NCBI GenBank assembly: GCA_009809945.1 | Contig: WTPW01000769.1 | Location: 188,162 to 252,161 of the forward strand | Source: Gigaspora margarita | Lineage: Eukaryota > Glomeromycota > Glomeromycetes > Diversisporales > Gigasporaceae | Length of the DNA: 64,000 bases | Direction: 5' to 3' | In this document: in pieces, positions 32,391 through 45,762 of the stretch | How the letters are laid out: each line of letters starts with the position of its first letter | Numbering within the stretch: the stretch's first letter is position 1 | The notes under the pieces: generated by a model | Seen by the model: the letters and a program-made list of their open reading frames with translations, nothing else | The model's database searches: none | What the model was told of the DNA's origin: nothing | Program-made: the position numbers and the translations under genes

Positions 32391-35300
32391 TTATTGAAAG
32401 ATCTCAGGGTACATGATGTTACGTGTATGATCAAGACAACTTGTATTTATTTCTTGCCTTTTACTAATAAGAGTCTTTAAATTCTTTTTGGATGTTATCC
32501 TCGAAAGGGCAACATACAATTGTCCATGAGAGAAAACAGGAGTTAGAAGATACAAACTGACCCAATTCAAGGTTTGTCCTTGAGATTTATTAATAGTCAT
32601 CGCGAAAGCAGGCTGTATTGGGAATTGTCGACGCTTAAAGGTAAAAGGCAAACTAACGTTTGAGGGCGATAAGGTAATGTGAGGAAGAAAGGCACGGACT
32701 CTAGCGTGTTTCCCGGTAATAATCTCTGCTTCAATAACATGCTTTTGGAAAGAACGACAAACTAACCTGGTTCCATTACAAAGACCATTGGATGGATGAA
32801 TGTTTCGTAATAGTATAATCAGAGATCCTATTTTTAAAGTTAGTTTATGAGGAGGAAAACCTCCGATGGTAAGAAAGTTGAGAAATTCCATTGGATACTG
32901 ATGCTCTGAGCCCGTTTGACTTTCGATTGTGTCTGCACTAAGATATTCTACTGCCTCTCCAGGAAATTGGTTTATAATTGCAGTATTAATGGCATTAACA
33001 TGATCATTTTTTGGAGCAAGTATTGCGCGCTCAATTAAATACTAAGGATCCAAATCTGCAGAGAAGCTAGGATAAATAAAACAGATCAAATCATTTATAT
33101 CTTGGGATGGCAAAATAATGTCTTGGGGAAGTTGAATAGTATCACCCTCTGTTCCAGTAACAGTGGAAATACGACCTTCTCTGACTTTAAGTAGCCAATT
33201 AGCGAAGTCTTCTTGCTCTGCAAGATCTGATTCATTTGTAATACGAAGGAGGCGCATATTAATTTTCAATGCCATTATTTTGACATGTTGCCACAGATGC
33301 GACCTGTGCAAGCAAGATCCCACAATTTCTTCTTGGCCACCTTTAACTACCACAGGAAGGATTTGGCAAAAATCACCTCCAAATACTACAACTTTGCCTC
33401 CAAACGGCTTATTCTCTAGTGATTGATCTACAGTTTTCATAATGTCTCGTAAAGTTCTGTCTACTGCCTCAGTTGCGTGTCGATGTGCCATTGGGGCCTC
33501 ATCCCAGACAATGAGACATGCACTCTGCAAAAGCACAGCTAATTCGGAACTGTGAGTTATAGAACAGGTAGAGTCTTCATGTAGGTTAAAGGGTATTTTG
33601 AAGCTAGAGTGAGCAGTTCTGCCACCTAATAAAAGAAGAGCAGCAATACCCGAAGAGGCTACAGCAAGAGCAATATATCCTTTTAAACGAACTTACACAA
33701 GCAGGATTCTATTTAAATAAGTAATTTTATAATTATCACTAACAATAAAATTCATTATTTATCTTTATAGAATGAAGGAGTTTGTTGATTGTAGCAATTT
33801 ACGATACTATAATATGATGATAAATTATTTCTTACTTATAAAGAACCATTTTTCCAGATCCACCTGGGCCATCCACGAAAAAGATTGAAGGCGTTTGAGT
33901 TTCCACAGCTGCAATGGCTTCGTCAAAAATGACTCACTAATCTACATTCAAAAGTGAAAGATCATTTTCAATGATTGCTGTAAGTTCTTCAATGTTATAC
34001 TGTTGCTCTTCTCTAATTAGTTGGTTGTCATATTCATTATTCGAGAAAGCAATCAGAATGGGCATATGTGAAAATTCCTCAAGACGTCTCCCATGTTTGC
34101 CTAAGATAGATTGCAAATGAAGAAGTGCTCTATTATATATGTCAGTATTCGTAAGCTCAAGAGCCATATTTCCAGTATTACGGCGGGCTTGAAAAAGTAT
34201 ATCATCACTGAGAGCATTAATATGCTTTTCCCAAAGTGTTTTAGGCCTTAATGGATCACAAAATATAAGGAGTGTAGCAGATAAATTGCGTAATTGTGCC
34301 CCTGATCGTACGTGTCCAGCCTCTGCCAAATACTGGTTCCACTCATTATCCTCTTGCAATAAGTTTAGGACAATACAGGCCTCTTTAAAAGAAGAATAGA
34401 GAATTCCATTCACTGTGCGAATATCTTCGAAGGAAGTTGCACCAACAACTACATTGAGTAGCATTCGCAAGTAATACCATTCACCTGCTGCAGGATGAAC
34501 AAAATATATACGGCCAATGGTATATCCTCGCTTCCTTGGTTTCTATTTTTTTGTTCGTGCATCATAGGTCCATTTAGATGAAAAATCACCATAAGTAAGG
34601 TTTTTTGCTTCTGGATATATTATATTTGCTTGAAACCATGCCGTAAGAGTTGTTTTTTCTGTAGCAGCACGTCGGACTATATCTTCTAAAGCTTCATCAT
34701 CTTTAAATACTACTCTATGTTTACCCGGAAGGTGAACATGTAATTGCATTATGTCAGGTTTTTCGTTATGCAAACGATAGTGAAATATTCTTCACGAAGC
34801 TTCCGATGCTGAAACATAACGGGCATCAAGGTAAAGTCGTATTTCTTCATTCGCTTGATTTTGTATACTGTTTCCAATTTCTATAGTTGCTCGATCATGC
34901 CCCTTATAGACATATTTAAAAAGGTATTTTATAGCGGTAATTGACGAACAGATTTCGACATTAATGTGACAATCGTATTTGACCATAAGATAAGGGTTAT
35001 ATGGTACAACCCAACGATTGTCCAATTGAAATCCTTTTACTTTTACAGTGATACCATTATTTCTACGTCTATATATGGGATAACCATTTTTATCCTCTAT
35101 AGTACTCTCCTGAAAGTTTCGTGGATATCTTTTTGAGCATTTTCCGTCTTTTATACATGGAGCATTTGGCATAAGTGGACCACATGGTCCATGGATCATT
35201 GACCGTTGGACCGTGTTAAACAGATCAGGGCCATCATCTTTATTAGGAATTTCAGAAGATACAATCGTATCATAGTCAGCAACAGTTTGGGGCTTGTATT

Positions 35301-36968
35301 CTTGTGCAAGAATAAGAAGAATATGAGTGTGTGGCAGGCCACGTTTTTGAAATTCTATTGTGTAAACATATCCTGCTACTGATCCAAAAATTTTTTTCTT
35401 TAAAATATCATTTAGCAGTGCTTTTAATTTCATATTAAAAACATGGCTAATTAGATCAGGACGGTCCGATGCCATTTGTCCCGGAAGAAGCGTATTTTTA
35501 ACCTCAGGCTAGTTAGGATTGCAAGTTACTGTAATGAATAGGTCAGGTTTTTCTGCTGCTCATACAATTGCCATTGCATCTTGGTATAGTTTATGCATTT
35601 GGCGAGGCCCACCTGTAAAACTTGAAGGTAATATGATTCGTTGTCCTACATTCATTGAACTATCTCCAGAATGTATTGCATCTTGAAGTCCAATATATAA
35701 TTCGGCACGTAGTTGTGTTTGGTTATATCTTAGGTAGTTAAGACGTGTTTGTTCCATTACAGCATACATATCGACAATCCATTGTTGAAAAAGCTGCCCA
35801 TACCAATGCAAAGTTAATGCTTCTCCAGGACGACCAACTTGAAGCCTGTAGGCAAGATAATTCATCAGTATAACACATTTATCTAGTTCATTGTCTTGAT
35901 CTTCGTCATTAGATTCTAATATTTCTTCATATAAGGTAATATCATTTATAGGAATATTAGGATGCCAACCATCTTCGCCTCTGAGAAATATAAGAACGTA
36001 ATGAAGTGATTCATATGCAGGATGCAATTCCGATATCCTTTGTAGTTCCCCACTATGTGATCGTAATATGATATCTCGATTTGATGGTTCTACTTCTTGT
36101 CCATCTCCTACCATAATAACTGCGACTTCAGATGATCTTGGGGTATTATAACGGCGAGAGTCTTTTGTTCTGTTATCCATAATTATTAATTTTAGATCCA
36201 GTAACGGGTCACAATTTAGCAAATTTCCAGCTTGAAGAAATACATTAGCATACGGATTAATATCATGCAGCATCTGTTGAAGTTCAGTAAGGATAGTAGA
36301 ATCAAGACTGGGCATGATATTCATCCTATTCTGTAATTCATGATCGGTGTCATAGATATATATTTGAGCAAATTGGGGCTGGCTTTCAGATTCAGGAGAA
36401 AGGGCGCCTATTCTATGATACATTTCTCCATGAATACGAAACGTATAGACACCATTAGTACCTGTAACTTGATTGTCAATTTTTGCCCCTATAGATATAA
36501 AAGATAAAGCAGAATTATACATTCGAATATTATTCTGAAAAGAACGTGCATGTTGGCTAGTCCCAGTTAGAAGTTCATTGAGAGGATACGGTAGTTCATT
36601 AAAAGGAGGGAGAGTAACTTTGCCTTTTGCGCAGCAAGTAGAAAAAACTGGTGATTTTTTTGATCGATTTACTCTCTCATTTAGCCACATAAGGGCAGCA
36701 CAATAATGACATTTTTGGTCTATACTACCTAGAAAATGGCAGTCTATACCGTATGAATTCCATGGATAAACACGCGCTTTTGGAATTTGTGATGATGAAT
36801 TTACTGAATGAACAACTACATTAGGTTCATTAGATTCTGGAATAGGAGCCAGTGTTAGATTTTTATTATTAGCAAGCTTTTTTTTCTTTTGCTGGCGGCA
36901 ATTTTGTTGGCGTTCACGCTGTAATCTTTTTTGACGTTTAAAAGGCTCACTTTCTATATTTATGTAAT
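32391..36968 (-). pseudogene. Helitron Rep/helicase (RepHel) gene, inactivated by nonsense codons
   Basis: RepHel proteins nick single strands and unwind DNA for rolling-circle transposition. Reading the minus strand from 36968: a basic N-terminus with a Cys/His cluster (CHYCAALMW and CCAKGKVTLPPF), a Helitron N-domain (HYVLIFLRGEDGWHPNI), the HUH motif GLPHTHILLIL near 35331, the two-tyrosine motif YLFKYVYKGHD near 34925, then a Pif1-type helicase with Walker A DGPGGSGK (33849-33872), Walker B IVWDEAPM, GGDFCQILPV, FAMTINKSQGQTL and LYVALSRI. The Walker A Thr/Ser is Met. In-frame stops lie at 35560, 35509, 34792, 34543, 33937, 33934, 33693 and 33042, yet no frameshift is needed from 36968 to 33836 or from 33708 to 32391. 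A 127-base GT-AG segment (33835-33709) separates these two blocks in matching phase. It cannot make full-length protein. Element termini were not found. Confidence 0.9.
33709..33835 (-). other. Intron-like segment within the Helitron helicase
   Basis: Begins GTAAGA and ends AAATAG on the minus strand. Removing it joins GSGKMVLYK to ILLV and then VRLKGYIALAVASS in phase, which matches the expected continuity of Pif1-type helicases between Walker A and the next motif. Confidence 0.7.
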
Positions 36969-37924
36969 AAGGTCAAATATATTCTTTTAGTTCTTAGATT
37001 TATCGAACGTGTCATAATTAAAATGTCACTTTATATTAACATATGATCCTTTTTATAACATTTCAATTTTGATCGCATATGGGTGTTTTATTTGAGTGCC
37101 GTCTAAGGAAAACCTTTCATCGGACTTTCAATATTTGTTTGCAGTTAGTCGTCTATGGAAATCTATCATAATGATATATTTTTCGTAAAAGGCTGATTGT
37201 ACGCAAAATATAATTGAAAGTCTGGTGACAGGCTTTCCTTTAATGGCACCCATTTGTTTTTTATTGGTAAATTTCAAAAATTAATAATTTAATATACTCA
37301 GTAATTTAAAAATTAATGATTTAATATTGACTGTGATTTTTTTATATCAAAAATTTAGAAAATAGTATAAAGTATATAACATCCAAATAAGCGCTTATTA
37401 GTGTTCATCAATAAAGTTGCATGGATATCTAAGTGCAACACAGAGTGAGCATAAAACCATGTGGTATCTGATGTAAGAAAAGTTTTTTATTATAGGGAGT
37501 TTCAGAATTAATGATCCCGATATCGACCTACTTATTCCAAAATAAGTTCTACTTTTTTAATGATATATATCTATTTATATCATTGCTTACTAGCGGATAC
37601 TTTATTGGATCAGAATTTTAAAAACTTTTACATCATAAAACTTAAGAATTTGCTATATATCGATATAGTAATTAGAAATTTAATTTAAATCATCGCTGAC
37701 AGATACTTTATTGGATAAGATTTTAAAGCAGAACTTATAATTTTTACGTCATAAATTTGCTATATATCAGATATTGATATAGTAATTAGAAATTAATTTA
37801 GCATTCTAAATTGGGCACACTAATATTTTATGAGTCAAACTCGTTTTATAGTGACGGGACATAAAATTGACAAAAATTAATAAACGAATATTATATTATA
37901 TATAACATAATATACAGTATAAAC
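36969..37924. other. Intergenic, upstream of Helitron remnant
   Basis: AT-rich. A weak inverted pair occurs around AAACCTTTCATCGGACTTTC (37110) and GAAAGTCTGGTGACAGGCTTT (37215). No gene. The Helitron 5' terminus may be in here. Confidence 0.4.
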
Positions 37925-39716
37925 TACATCAGCAAATTTATAATAGCGTAATCTTACGTAAGATATTACGAACCATAATATAAGCAAAATATTACGTAAT
38001 ATATTTCGAAATATTTCGAATTATCAAATTTTCGAAATATTACGAAAGTAATTTCGAAATATTTTGAAATAGGTTAACGAAATATTTCAATCCCTTTCAA
38101 AATAATTTAGGACTAGGAAACCAAGCTGGATCAGGATCAGTAGTTCTGTAACCTGGATCGCGCATTAGACTGATTTTTCGAAATAGTTCGAAATAATTTG
38201 ATGATATTCAAATTCTGTACTACAAGATCAGATTAGATCTTTTGTTTATAATTAGATCTTCTATTTTTTTTCTTTCGCTTTTTTGTTTTTATTTCGTTTC
38301 ATTTTTTATTTTCATTTCATTTTTTGTTTTCGTTTCGTTTTTTTGTTTTCATTTTTATTTTTAATTTTTTTTTAATTATTTTTTATTTCGGCACTTTTAC
38401 AAGACACCTTTGCAAGAAGATATACAACATTTCGAAACCTTTCGCATGTCTACTCAGACTTCTGACATAATCAAGAACACCAAGAATGCTTCTTTAGAGA
38501 ATGATTTAGTTAGGCGCAAGTTTTCGCAAGTTTTCGCATGGTTTTGCAAGTTTGTGCAAGTTTTTGCAAGGTTTCGCGTCATTTATTTTTTCGTTTCGTG
38601 TTTTTTGTTTTTGTTTTCTTTTGTTTTATTTTAAAATTTTTTTTATTATTATATTTCGGCACTTTGCGAAAACAGAACCCTTACTTCCTGGCACTTTGCA
38701 TGAAAAACAACCCAGACTTTTTCGGTACTTCGCGACTTTTTTGGCATTTCGCAAGAACATTAACATAACTTTTGCAATTTCTGAATTTACAAGAACACGA
38801 ACTCTTACGAAGATTTGGGGCTTCGTTTATTTTTTTTTATTAGTTTGCTTACACTTTTTGTTTTTTTGTTTTTTTTTTTTACTTATTTTTTTAAATTTTA
38901 TTTTAGTTATTCCTAACTTCTTCGAAACTTTGCAACTTTCCTCGGCAATTTGCAAGAACCAACACTTCTAAGAACCGTTTTTATTTTGAAGTTTTTAGAA
39001 AAAGAGTGCGAAACGAAGTTTATAGCCAAAACAAAAGAAGTAGTCAAAGTGAAGACAATAGAAAACAAAGAAGCGAAGATAATAACTAACTGTGGGTGAG
39101 CGAAAATAAGTGTGTAGGGCTAGTTTTTTGTATATAGTGATAGAATTAGAAGCGAAGAAGTGCGAAAGTATTTAAAATAATATATAATAATATAAAAATA
39201 ATACTGTAAAAAATGTATAATAATTAAAATATAATATATAATATAATATGTATAATATATAATAATAATAAATAAAAAAATAATAATAAATAAAAAAATG
39301 TAAAATTTTATAATAAATTGTGAAACCTTGCGAAATAAAGCGAAAACCTGTAAAAAAGCATGATTATGTAAATATGTATATCATTTATTTATTTTTTAAA
39401 ATTTTGCGAAAATTTGGCAAATATTGCGAAACAATGCGAAATGATCCAAAATATTGCGAAACAATGCGAAAATATCAAAATATTACCTCCTGCACACATT
39501 AGTTTATTGATCTGCATGAGTACGCGACCCCTGTGGGGGAGGTAATTTGCATTTTTTTATTTGGTATATTTCGAAATATTTTGAAATAATAACCGTAATA
39601 TTACCGTAATCTAACGTAATATATTACGTAATACACCGTGACGATCGTAAGATTTTCGTAATATTACGGGCCATAATATCTTACATAAGATTACGTATAT
39701 ATAATTCGCTGATGTA
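37925..39716. mobile_element. Element with long terminal inverted repeats, 1.8 kb, non-coding
   Basis: Left end TACATCAGCAAATTTATAAT and CGTAATCTTACGTAAGATAT face right-end ATATCTTACATAAGATTACG and ATAATTCGCTGATGTA. Beyond the terminal 45 bases, both sides are rich in CGTAATATTACG and TTTCGAAATATTTCGAA words in inverted arrangement. The middle (38270-39480) is low-complexity TTTCGTTTTTTGTTTTCG and GCGAAAATTTGCGAAA sequence with spurious open frames on the plus strand. No transposase is visible. The superfamily is unknown and no clear target duplication was seen. Confidence 0.65.
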
Positions 39717-42700
39717 AGGGTCTATATATATATATATCGTAGCATAATTTCTGGCAAGCAGTTTCGAGGTGCGTAATGCACCATTTATAATATATAAACT
39801 AAGGGCAATATATACGTATCGTAGTATAAACAAAAGTGTATATATGTTTTTAGAGATATAAAGGGTAAAAAAAATAAACGGTGTAGGAAAAATATATATA
39901 GTGTATGCTAAAAGTAAAAAAAATAAACAAAGGTGCAGAAAAAATATTACAGTTTTTTTGTATAAATTTCGCATCAAAGTAACTGAACCTTAAATTTTTG
40001 TCTCGAAGTAAAATTCATATCAAAGGAAAGTAAATTTTTGTTTCAAGGTAAAAAGGTAAAATAAATCGCGTGGGAAAAATGTTATATTACGGTACGGTAA
40101 TTCTATTATTAAACATCTATATTAAACAATACCTGTCAACTTCATGTCAAAATTTACTCTAAGAACTTATAAAGGAAAGTAAAATGTCAAAATTTACTCT
40201 AAGAACTTATAAAGGAAAGTAAAATTATCAACTGAATCTATAAGCGGTAAATTTTTGGCAAGTCATTTTGAGGCGCGTAAACAAACAATTCGGATTGAAT
40301 ATATTTATTTATACACAGTATTCTAAACATGACAGTGCATAATTCAGATTGTACAGTACATTTATTTATACGCAGTATTCTAAACGTGATAGTGCATGAA
40401 TTGTGTAACTGTCAGTGTTTTTAAATATATAGATTGGCAATTATATGATTTAAAGATATTTGAAGATATTTTTACTTATATCTTCTTATCTATTAGTATG
40501 TTTTTAATAATTTTTTTACTAGTAGAAGTATATAAACCTGCTTTACAACTTACTTAGAACCAATATAATATTTATTTTGTATAAAAAAAACTTTTTATAA
40601 GATCATCATTAGATTTGAATATATTGTTTACTTATTTGTTTATCTCCAATTTCAAATATAGTAATAATATAGCAGGACTTCCAAAATATACATAAATAGG
40701 TCAGATATTAGTTTGCTTATTTTTGGGGTTTTATGCAGATCTTTATTTTTAGTAATTTTATAATTAATCTGATTTATCTATGTATATTTTGGGGTCCTAA
40801 TATAGCTAAAGTACCAATCTTATTCTGAATTGGTAATTAATCATATATCTAATTAGTACCAATAACAATTTACTTGATAGCTCCAATAATAACTAATCAA
40901 CAATATCAGTTTAATTGGCAACAGAATAAAATACAGTAGTATAATTATGACTTTAAATTACTTATTAACAAAAACTTGAATACTAGTACTAACTTTATAA
41001 TAACATAGTAGTAATTGTTAGCACCTACAAATAATGCAGCTGCTATAGTTAATACAGAAATAAAAAAAAATTTTAAAAAATAAATACCAGTATAATTTAT
41101 ATGTGCACATTCTAATTAGTTAATGATATAGATAATTTTAAATAACTATAATAGATCATTGAATTTTTGAAATGATCCAATAACTAGTCACTAGTCATTT
41201 AAGTTATTTTGGTCATTTTAAGTCATTTACTATTACTGACCCTTATAGAGATCACATAATACCAAATACAAAGCATAGCTTATACAAACAAAAATCCAAA
41301 AACTATTTTGTTCAATGATCTAACCAATATTTTATACCTAGTAATATCTATTAAGCAAATATTGCAATTTATTATTTCAAGTACTTTATATTTTACTATA
41401 CAGTCACCTTTAATTACTAGTAACAATACAAATAAAAAATAATTATAAATTGCATTATTACAAACAATATTATCAAATAAAGCAACCAAAACAATAACAG
41501 GTACTAGCTAATTTAACAACAAATTATTATATAGTTAGATTACCAAGACAAACTTGAGAGTACCATTTACAAATACTATAAATTATATAGAATAGGCTTC
41601 CATTGTGTAAAATAAAAGAAAAGAACCAGATAACACATCTTTTGAATTAAAGATCTGGTTATTCAATACTATAGCAAAAGCATTAGTAAGTCCTAAAGAA
41701 GTTTACAATCTCACTAGCTACAAACTAACAATAACACCAACTCAATTTACAATCCTGAGACAATTTACTTAAAGTTCATATATTGAGACACCAGATTTTT
41801 TACTATATTGGTAGTTGCCTTTTTAGAAGATTGTATTACTAGTACAAATAAGTAAAGCTAATATTGTGAATATGTATTACAAGGCAAATGCAATAATCAC
41901 TAATATTAACAACCACTCTAGCATCACTACTCTGCTACTATTTTGCCAGCCAATCAGACTTTGAGATCAGGTGTAATGCGAAGAAATGCAAAAAATCAAA
42001 AACCAAAAAAATCGTACATTTTACCAGGACCCTATTTCTGTAGATCTTTTCTGTTTTTAGTAATATATTAAGATTTTTTAAAAACCTTAGTTGTTCATAA
42101 ATTGCTCGGGTCTATTTTACCTATGAAACTACTTACTGCGCACTAACAAAAAGTTTTCCTTATGAAATTTAGTATTAATAAAGCTCTTCTTAACCTAACT
42201 CAAAAGCAAACACTAACCTTAACTTAACTGCGAAAAATTTTTATCGAAATTTTTTAAGTTGGTGACGCTAGCGTCTTAAATGTGAACAACTAACATTAAA
42301 ATTATCGATGGGTTATTGTTTTTAAATAACTAAGCATTTTCGTTCCCTTATTCAATGGTCGTTGTATAAATTTGTTAATTTTACATGTAGATTAAATAAG
42401 AAATTTTTTTGTTATAATGAAGAATATCAGTTGTGTTTTATAAGTGTTAGAAATGAAACAGCTTCTATAATTGCGATAAAACAAGTTTTATTTCCATGAT
42501 TTGCATCAATAATTGTGTAGTTGTTGCAGAAACACCTAAACTATAGGATGAGAAGTTTTTACTATGCAGATTAGTATGGTATTGATGGCTACGGTATGAG
42601 ATGTAAAATACCTCTACGTATCCGTACCATATTGATTTGGTGTTAGGTCGTTAGAAATTATAGCAGATTAGTATGTTATGATTTTTAAATAGGAAAAAAA

Positions 42701-43590
42701 AATAAAATACTTAATTTCATTCAATGTTTTACTATGATCAGTCTATAAAATAAATCAAATATTTTATGATATTTCTATATGATAATAAAATTATTGATCT
42801 TATTTTTTATAAACTGAAATAGTAAATCATTGAATAAAACCGTTATTGCATACTACGTAATATTTTATGTACTCCTTCTGATCGTTCTGTAACCCAGCCA
42901 TACCGACTGGGTCACCGACCAATCATCATCGTCCATAAAATACAGCAGTTATTTCAATAATCATAAAATGCACATATAATGTTATTACATCGATAAGTTT
43001 AGTAATATTTTTTTCATTTTAGTATTAGAGTATCATATCAATCAATTATAAATCAAAAATAAAAATAAAATTAATAAAATTAATAAATGAATAAAATCAA
43101 ATTTTTTAGTCATCAGTAAAAAATCATTTGACGCAAATTGCCACACGGCATATTTTCCAAACACATTCCAAATACAATTAGATATTAATTCTGTACGTAT
43201 TCAATTACTCCTTAATTTTTGAACACTTTAGTTCAAATTTATAATAAATTAGGGGATTGATTTAGGACAAGGATAGTATTTCTTACCAATTAAATTTCTT
43301 AGCAATTAATTCGATATTTATATAACCTATTAGTAAATGCGTTTGCTTAACAATGTAACAATGCCACTATAATGAATGATACAAGGTAACAAAGATGATG
43401 ACAAATGAAAACTTAGGATAATGGTCAATGGTCAGTAAAGAAGGAAATAAAGGTTGCATACCGATGCATTTTGCGTTTAAATTTATAAATAAATAAATAG
43501 ATTTTAACCATTTATGGCATTTACGGATATGATCGATACACAAATTACTAACATAATATTTTCTTTATGTTAAATGAATGTATTTTAAAG
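39717..43590. other. Long intergenic region, no gene seen
   Basis: Nearly 3.9 kb without a supported exon. It contains a 37-bp direct duplication at 40146-40219 (ATGTCAAAATTTACTCTAAG..), a second local duplication with TTTATACACAGTATTCTAAAC near 40310 and 40372, an inverted repeat around 42715-42840 (TCATTCAATGTTTTACTATG facing AAATAGTAAATCATTGAAT), and otherwise AT-rich unique sequence. Old transposon debris is the likeliest content. Confidence 0.45.
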
Positions 43591-43598
43591 TATAAATA
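43591..43598 (+). promoter_or_regulatory. TATA box of the P450 gene
   Basis: TATAAATA followed by GG lies 53 bases before the ATG at 43644, a suitable distance for a core promoter with a short leader. Confidence 0.5.
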
Positions 43599-43643
43599 GG
43601 AGCATTTAGTTCTAATTTTTTTTCTTATATTGACACAAAAATC

Positions 43644-45730
43644 ATGAATTTCGAAATTTCTTTACAAGATTTGATTCGAATAGTTGGGATTTTCGCATCA
43701 ATCTATGTATTGAAATGCGTTTATGACGTATGTATCATTATTTATAATTAATAAATAAATTTTATAAATTTGCAAAAGGCATATATTGTATGTATATAGT
43801 TAGTTAATTGAAATTTGCGGATCAGATTATATACATTGCATATTTTGGTCCGCTTAGTAAGATTCCAGGACCTAAAGTCGCTCATTTAACGAAATTTTAT
43901 ATTGGAGTGAAGCAAATTAGCGGACAAAGGTATGCTTGAAAAATGTGAAATGCTAGTTTATTAATTGATCTATTTTATATATAATTAATTATTTTCAATA
44001 TTTATTCAGATGGAAATGGCTACAAAATGAAATTATGCCAAAATATGGAAAGATAGTTCGTGTTTGTATGTTCTTCCTCTTTTTTTTTTCAAATTCTACT
44101 TTGAATTTTATATCGCATTATCAAATTTCACAAAATTATGAACACAAATCTCTTGTCCAATAGCTCCAGACATAGTAGTATTCTCTGACAAAGACATCGT
44201 TAAACAGGTATTTGTTCTTTTTAAGTATTCCCACTTGAAGGATTAGTTTTCTGACGCAAAGATATTTACACTTTTTTCTTCTTATCAAGTTTTTAGTGAC
44301 AAACGTAAATCAACTTATTTCTGGATTAAGTGTTTTTTTTTTTTTTTTGTAATCATTATATAACATGAGAAATATTTAAATTTTTTAAAGGAAATGCCAA
44401 AAAATAAGAATTATGAACGTTTGCGCATCGACGAAAAATATTCAACCTTATTCACAGCCAGGTAAATGTTGAACCTCTGCTTTAAGAATATCATTTTTTT
44501 TTTCTTAATACTAACATTCATTTGTTTAACTCAGAGATAAAGAACTTCATAAACGAAGGGTATGCATTTTTCACATTTTTTCTACTTATAAATAACCTAT
44601 TCTTAAAAGTGAATATTATTTTATACAATTAGAGACGTATCCTATCACCAGCATTTTCAATAAAGCACCTATCATCTTTAGAGCCGTTTATGCACACTTG
44701 TATTAATGATTTAATTGCAAAAATTGATGGTGAAATTTGTAAGAATGGTGGCAAAGCTGCCATAAATATTTATTTGTTGATTCAGTATAATGCTTTGGTA
44801 TGTGTTTTTTTTTTAAACCAAAAAAAAAAAAATGTATGAATGTTCTACATGAAAAAGAAGTGATTAAATTATTTTTTAATTTAGGACATTATTGGAGAAA
44901 CAGCATTTGGAGGGTCATTCAAAATGGTAACAAATGGAAATCATCCTATGCCAGCTAAAGTATTTGGTGATCTAAAAAGGAGAGTTTTGGTGTGTATTAC
45001 TCATTTTTAATTTCTCTTGTTGAAAAACGTGAAATTCATATTATCTTTCCTGGAAATATTTTTATTAGAGAAGTCTATTTCCATTACTTAAACCATTCTT
45101 GAAGCAGGATCCTTACCTTGTGAATGTAATTGTTATTTCAATTATTGTTATTATTCTTGTTTTCTATTAAAAATTGTTACATATTTTAATTTTCCTAATT
45201 TATTAAAAAGTTCACCAACAAAATAATAAAACAACGTCGCCAAGAATCATCGCAAAAAAAGGATTTGCTACAAATGATGTTGGATACTAAACAACATGCA
45301 GATGGTTTATCAGACTTTGAAATATATGATCAAAGTATCGAATTCCTGTAAGTATTTAAAAAAGTATTTTAGTTTTTTTTCTAATTTTTTAACCCATTTT
45401 TTTCACTTTTCTCATGACAAAAGAATTGCGGGTAGCGACACAACAAGCTTTACAGCAACAATGATAATGATAATGTTAGTCAAACATCCTAAAGTATTGG
45501 AGAAATTAATTAAAGAAATTGATGAGACTTTGGTAGGACTTGGCAGTGAAGAAATTCCAACCCATGACAAAATAAAGCATTTACCTTACTTAAATGGTGT
45601 TATTAATGAAGGACTTAGGCTTTTCCCTACTAGTAGAGGTATTTATTTTATTTTTAATTGAAAACTTTATTTCTTATTGGTTATTAATTACATTTTGGTG
45701 TTTAATGCAGATTTCGGTAATTATTATTAT

Positions 45731-45762
<32 letters not shown>

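Noticed and set aside
32391..36968. Stop-codon reassignment or RNA editing that would make the Helitron gene functional
   Set aside because: All three stop codons occur internally, while host genes in the window use them only as terminators; nonsense mutation is the simpler explanation.
38410..38971. Overlapping open frames rich in Phe, Leu and Cys
   Set aside because: They derive from low-complexity TTTCG/TTTTG sequence inside a non-coding element, in several frames at once.
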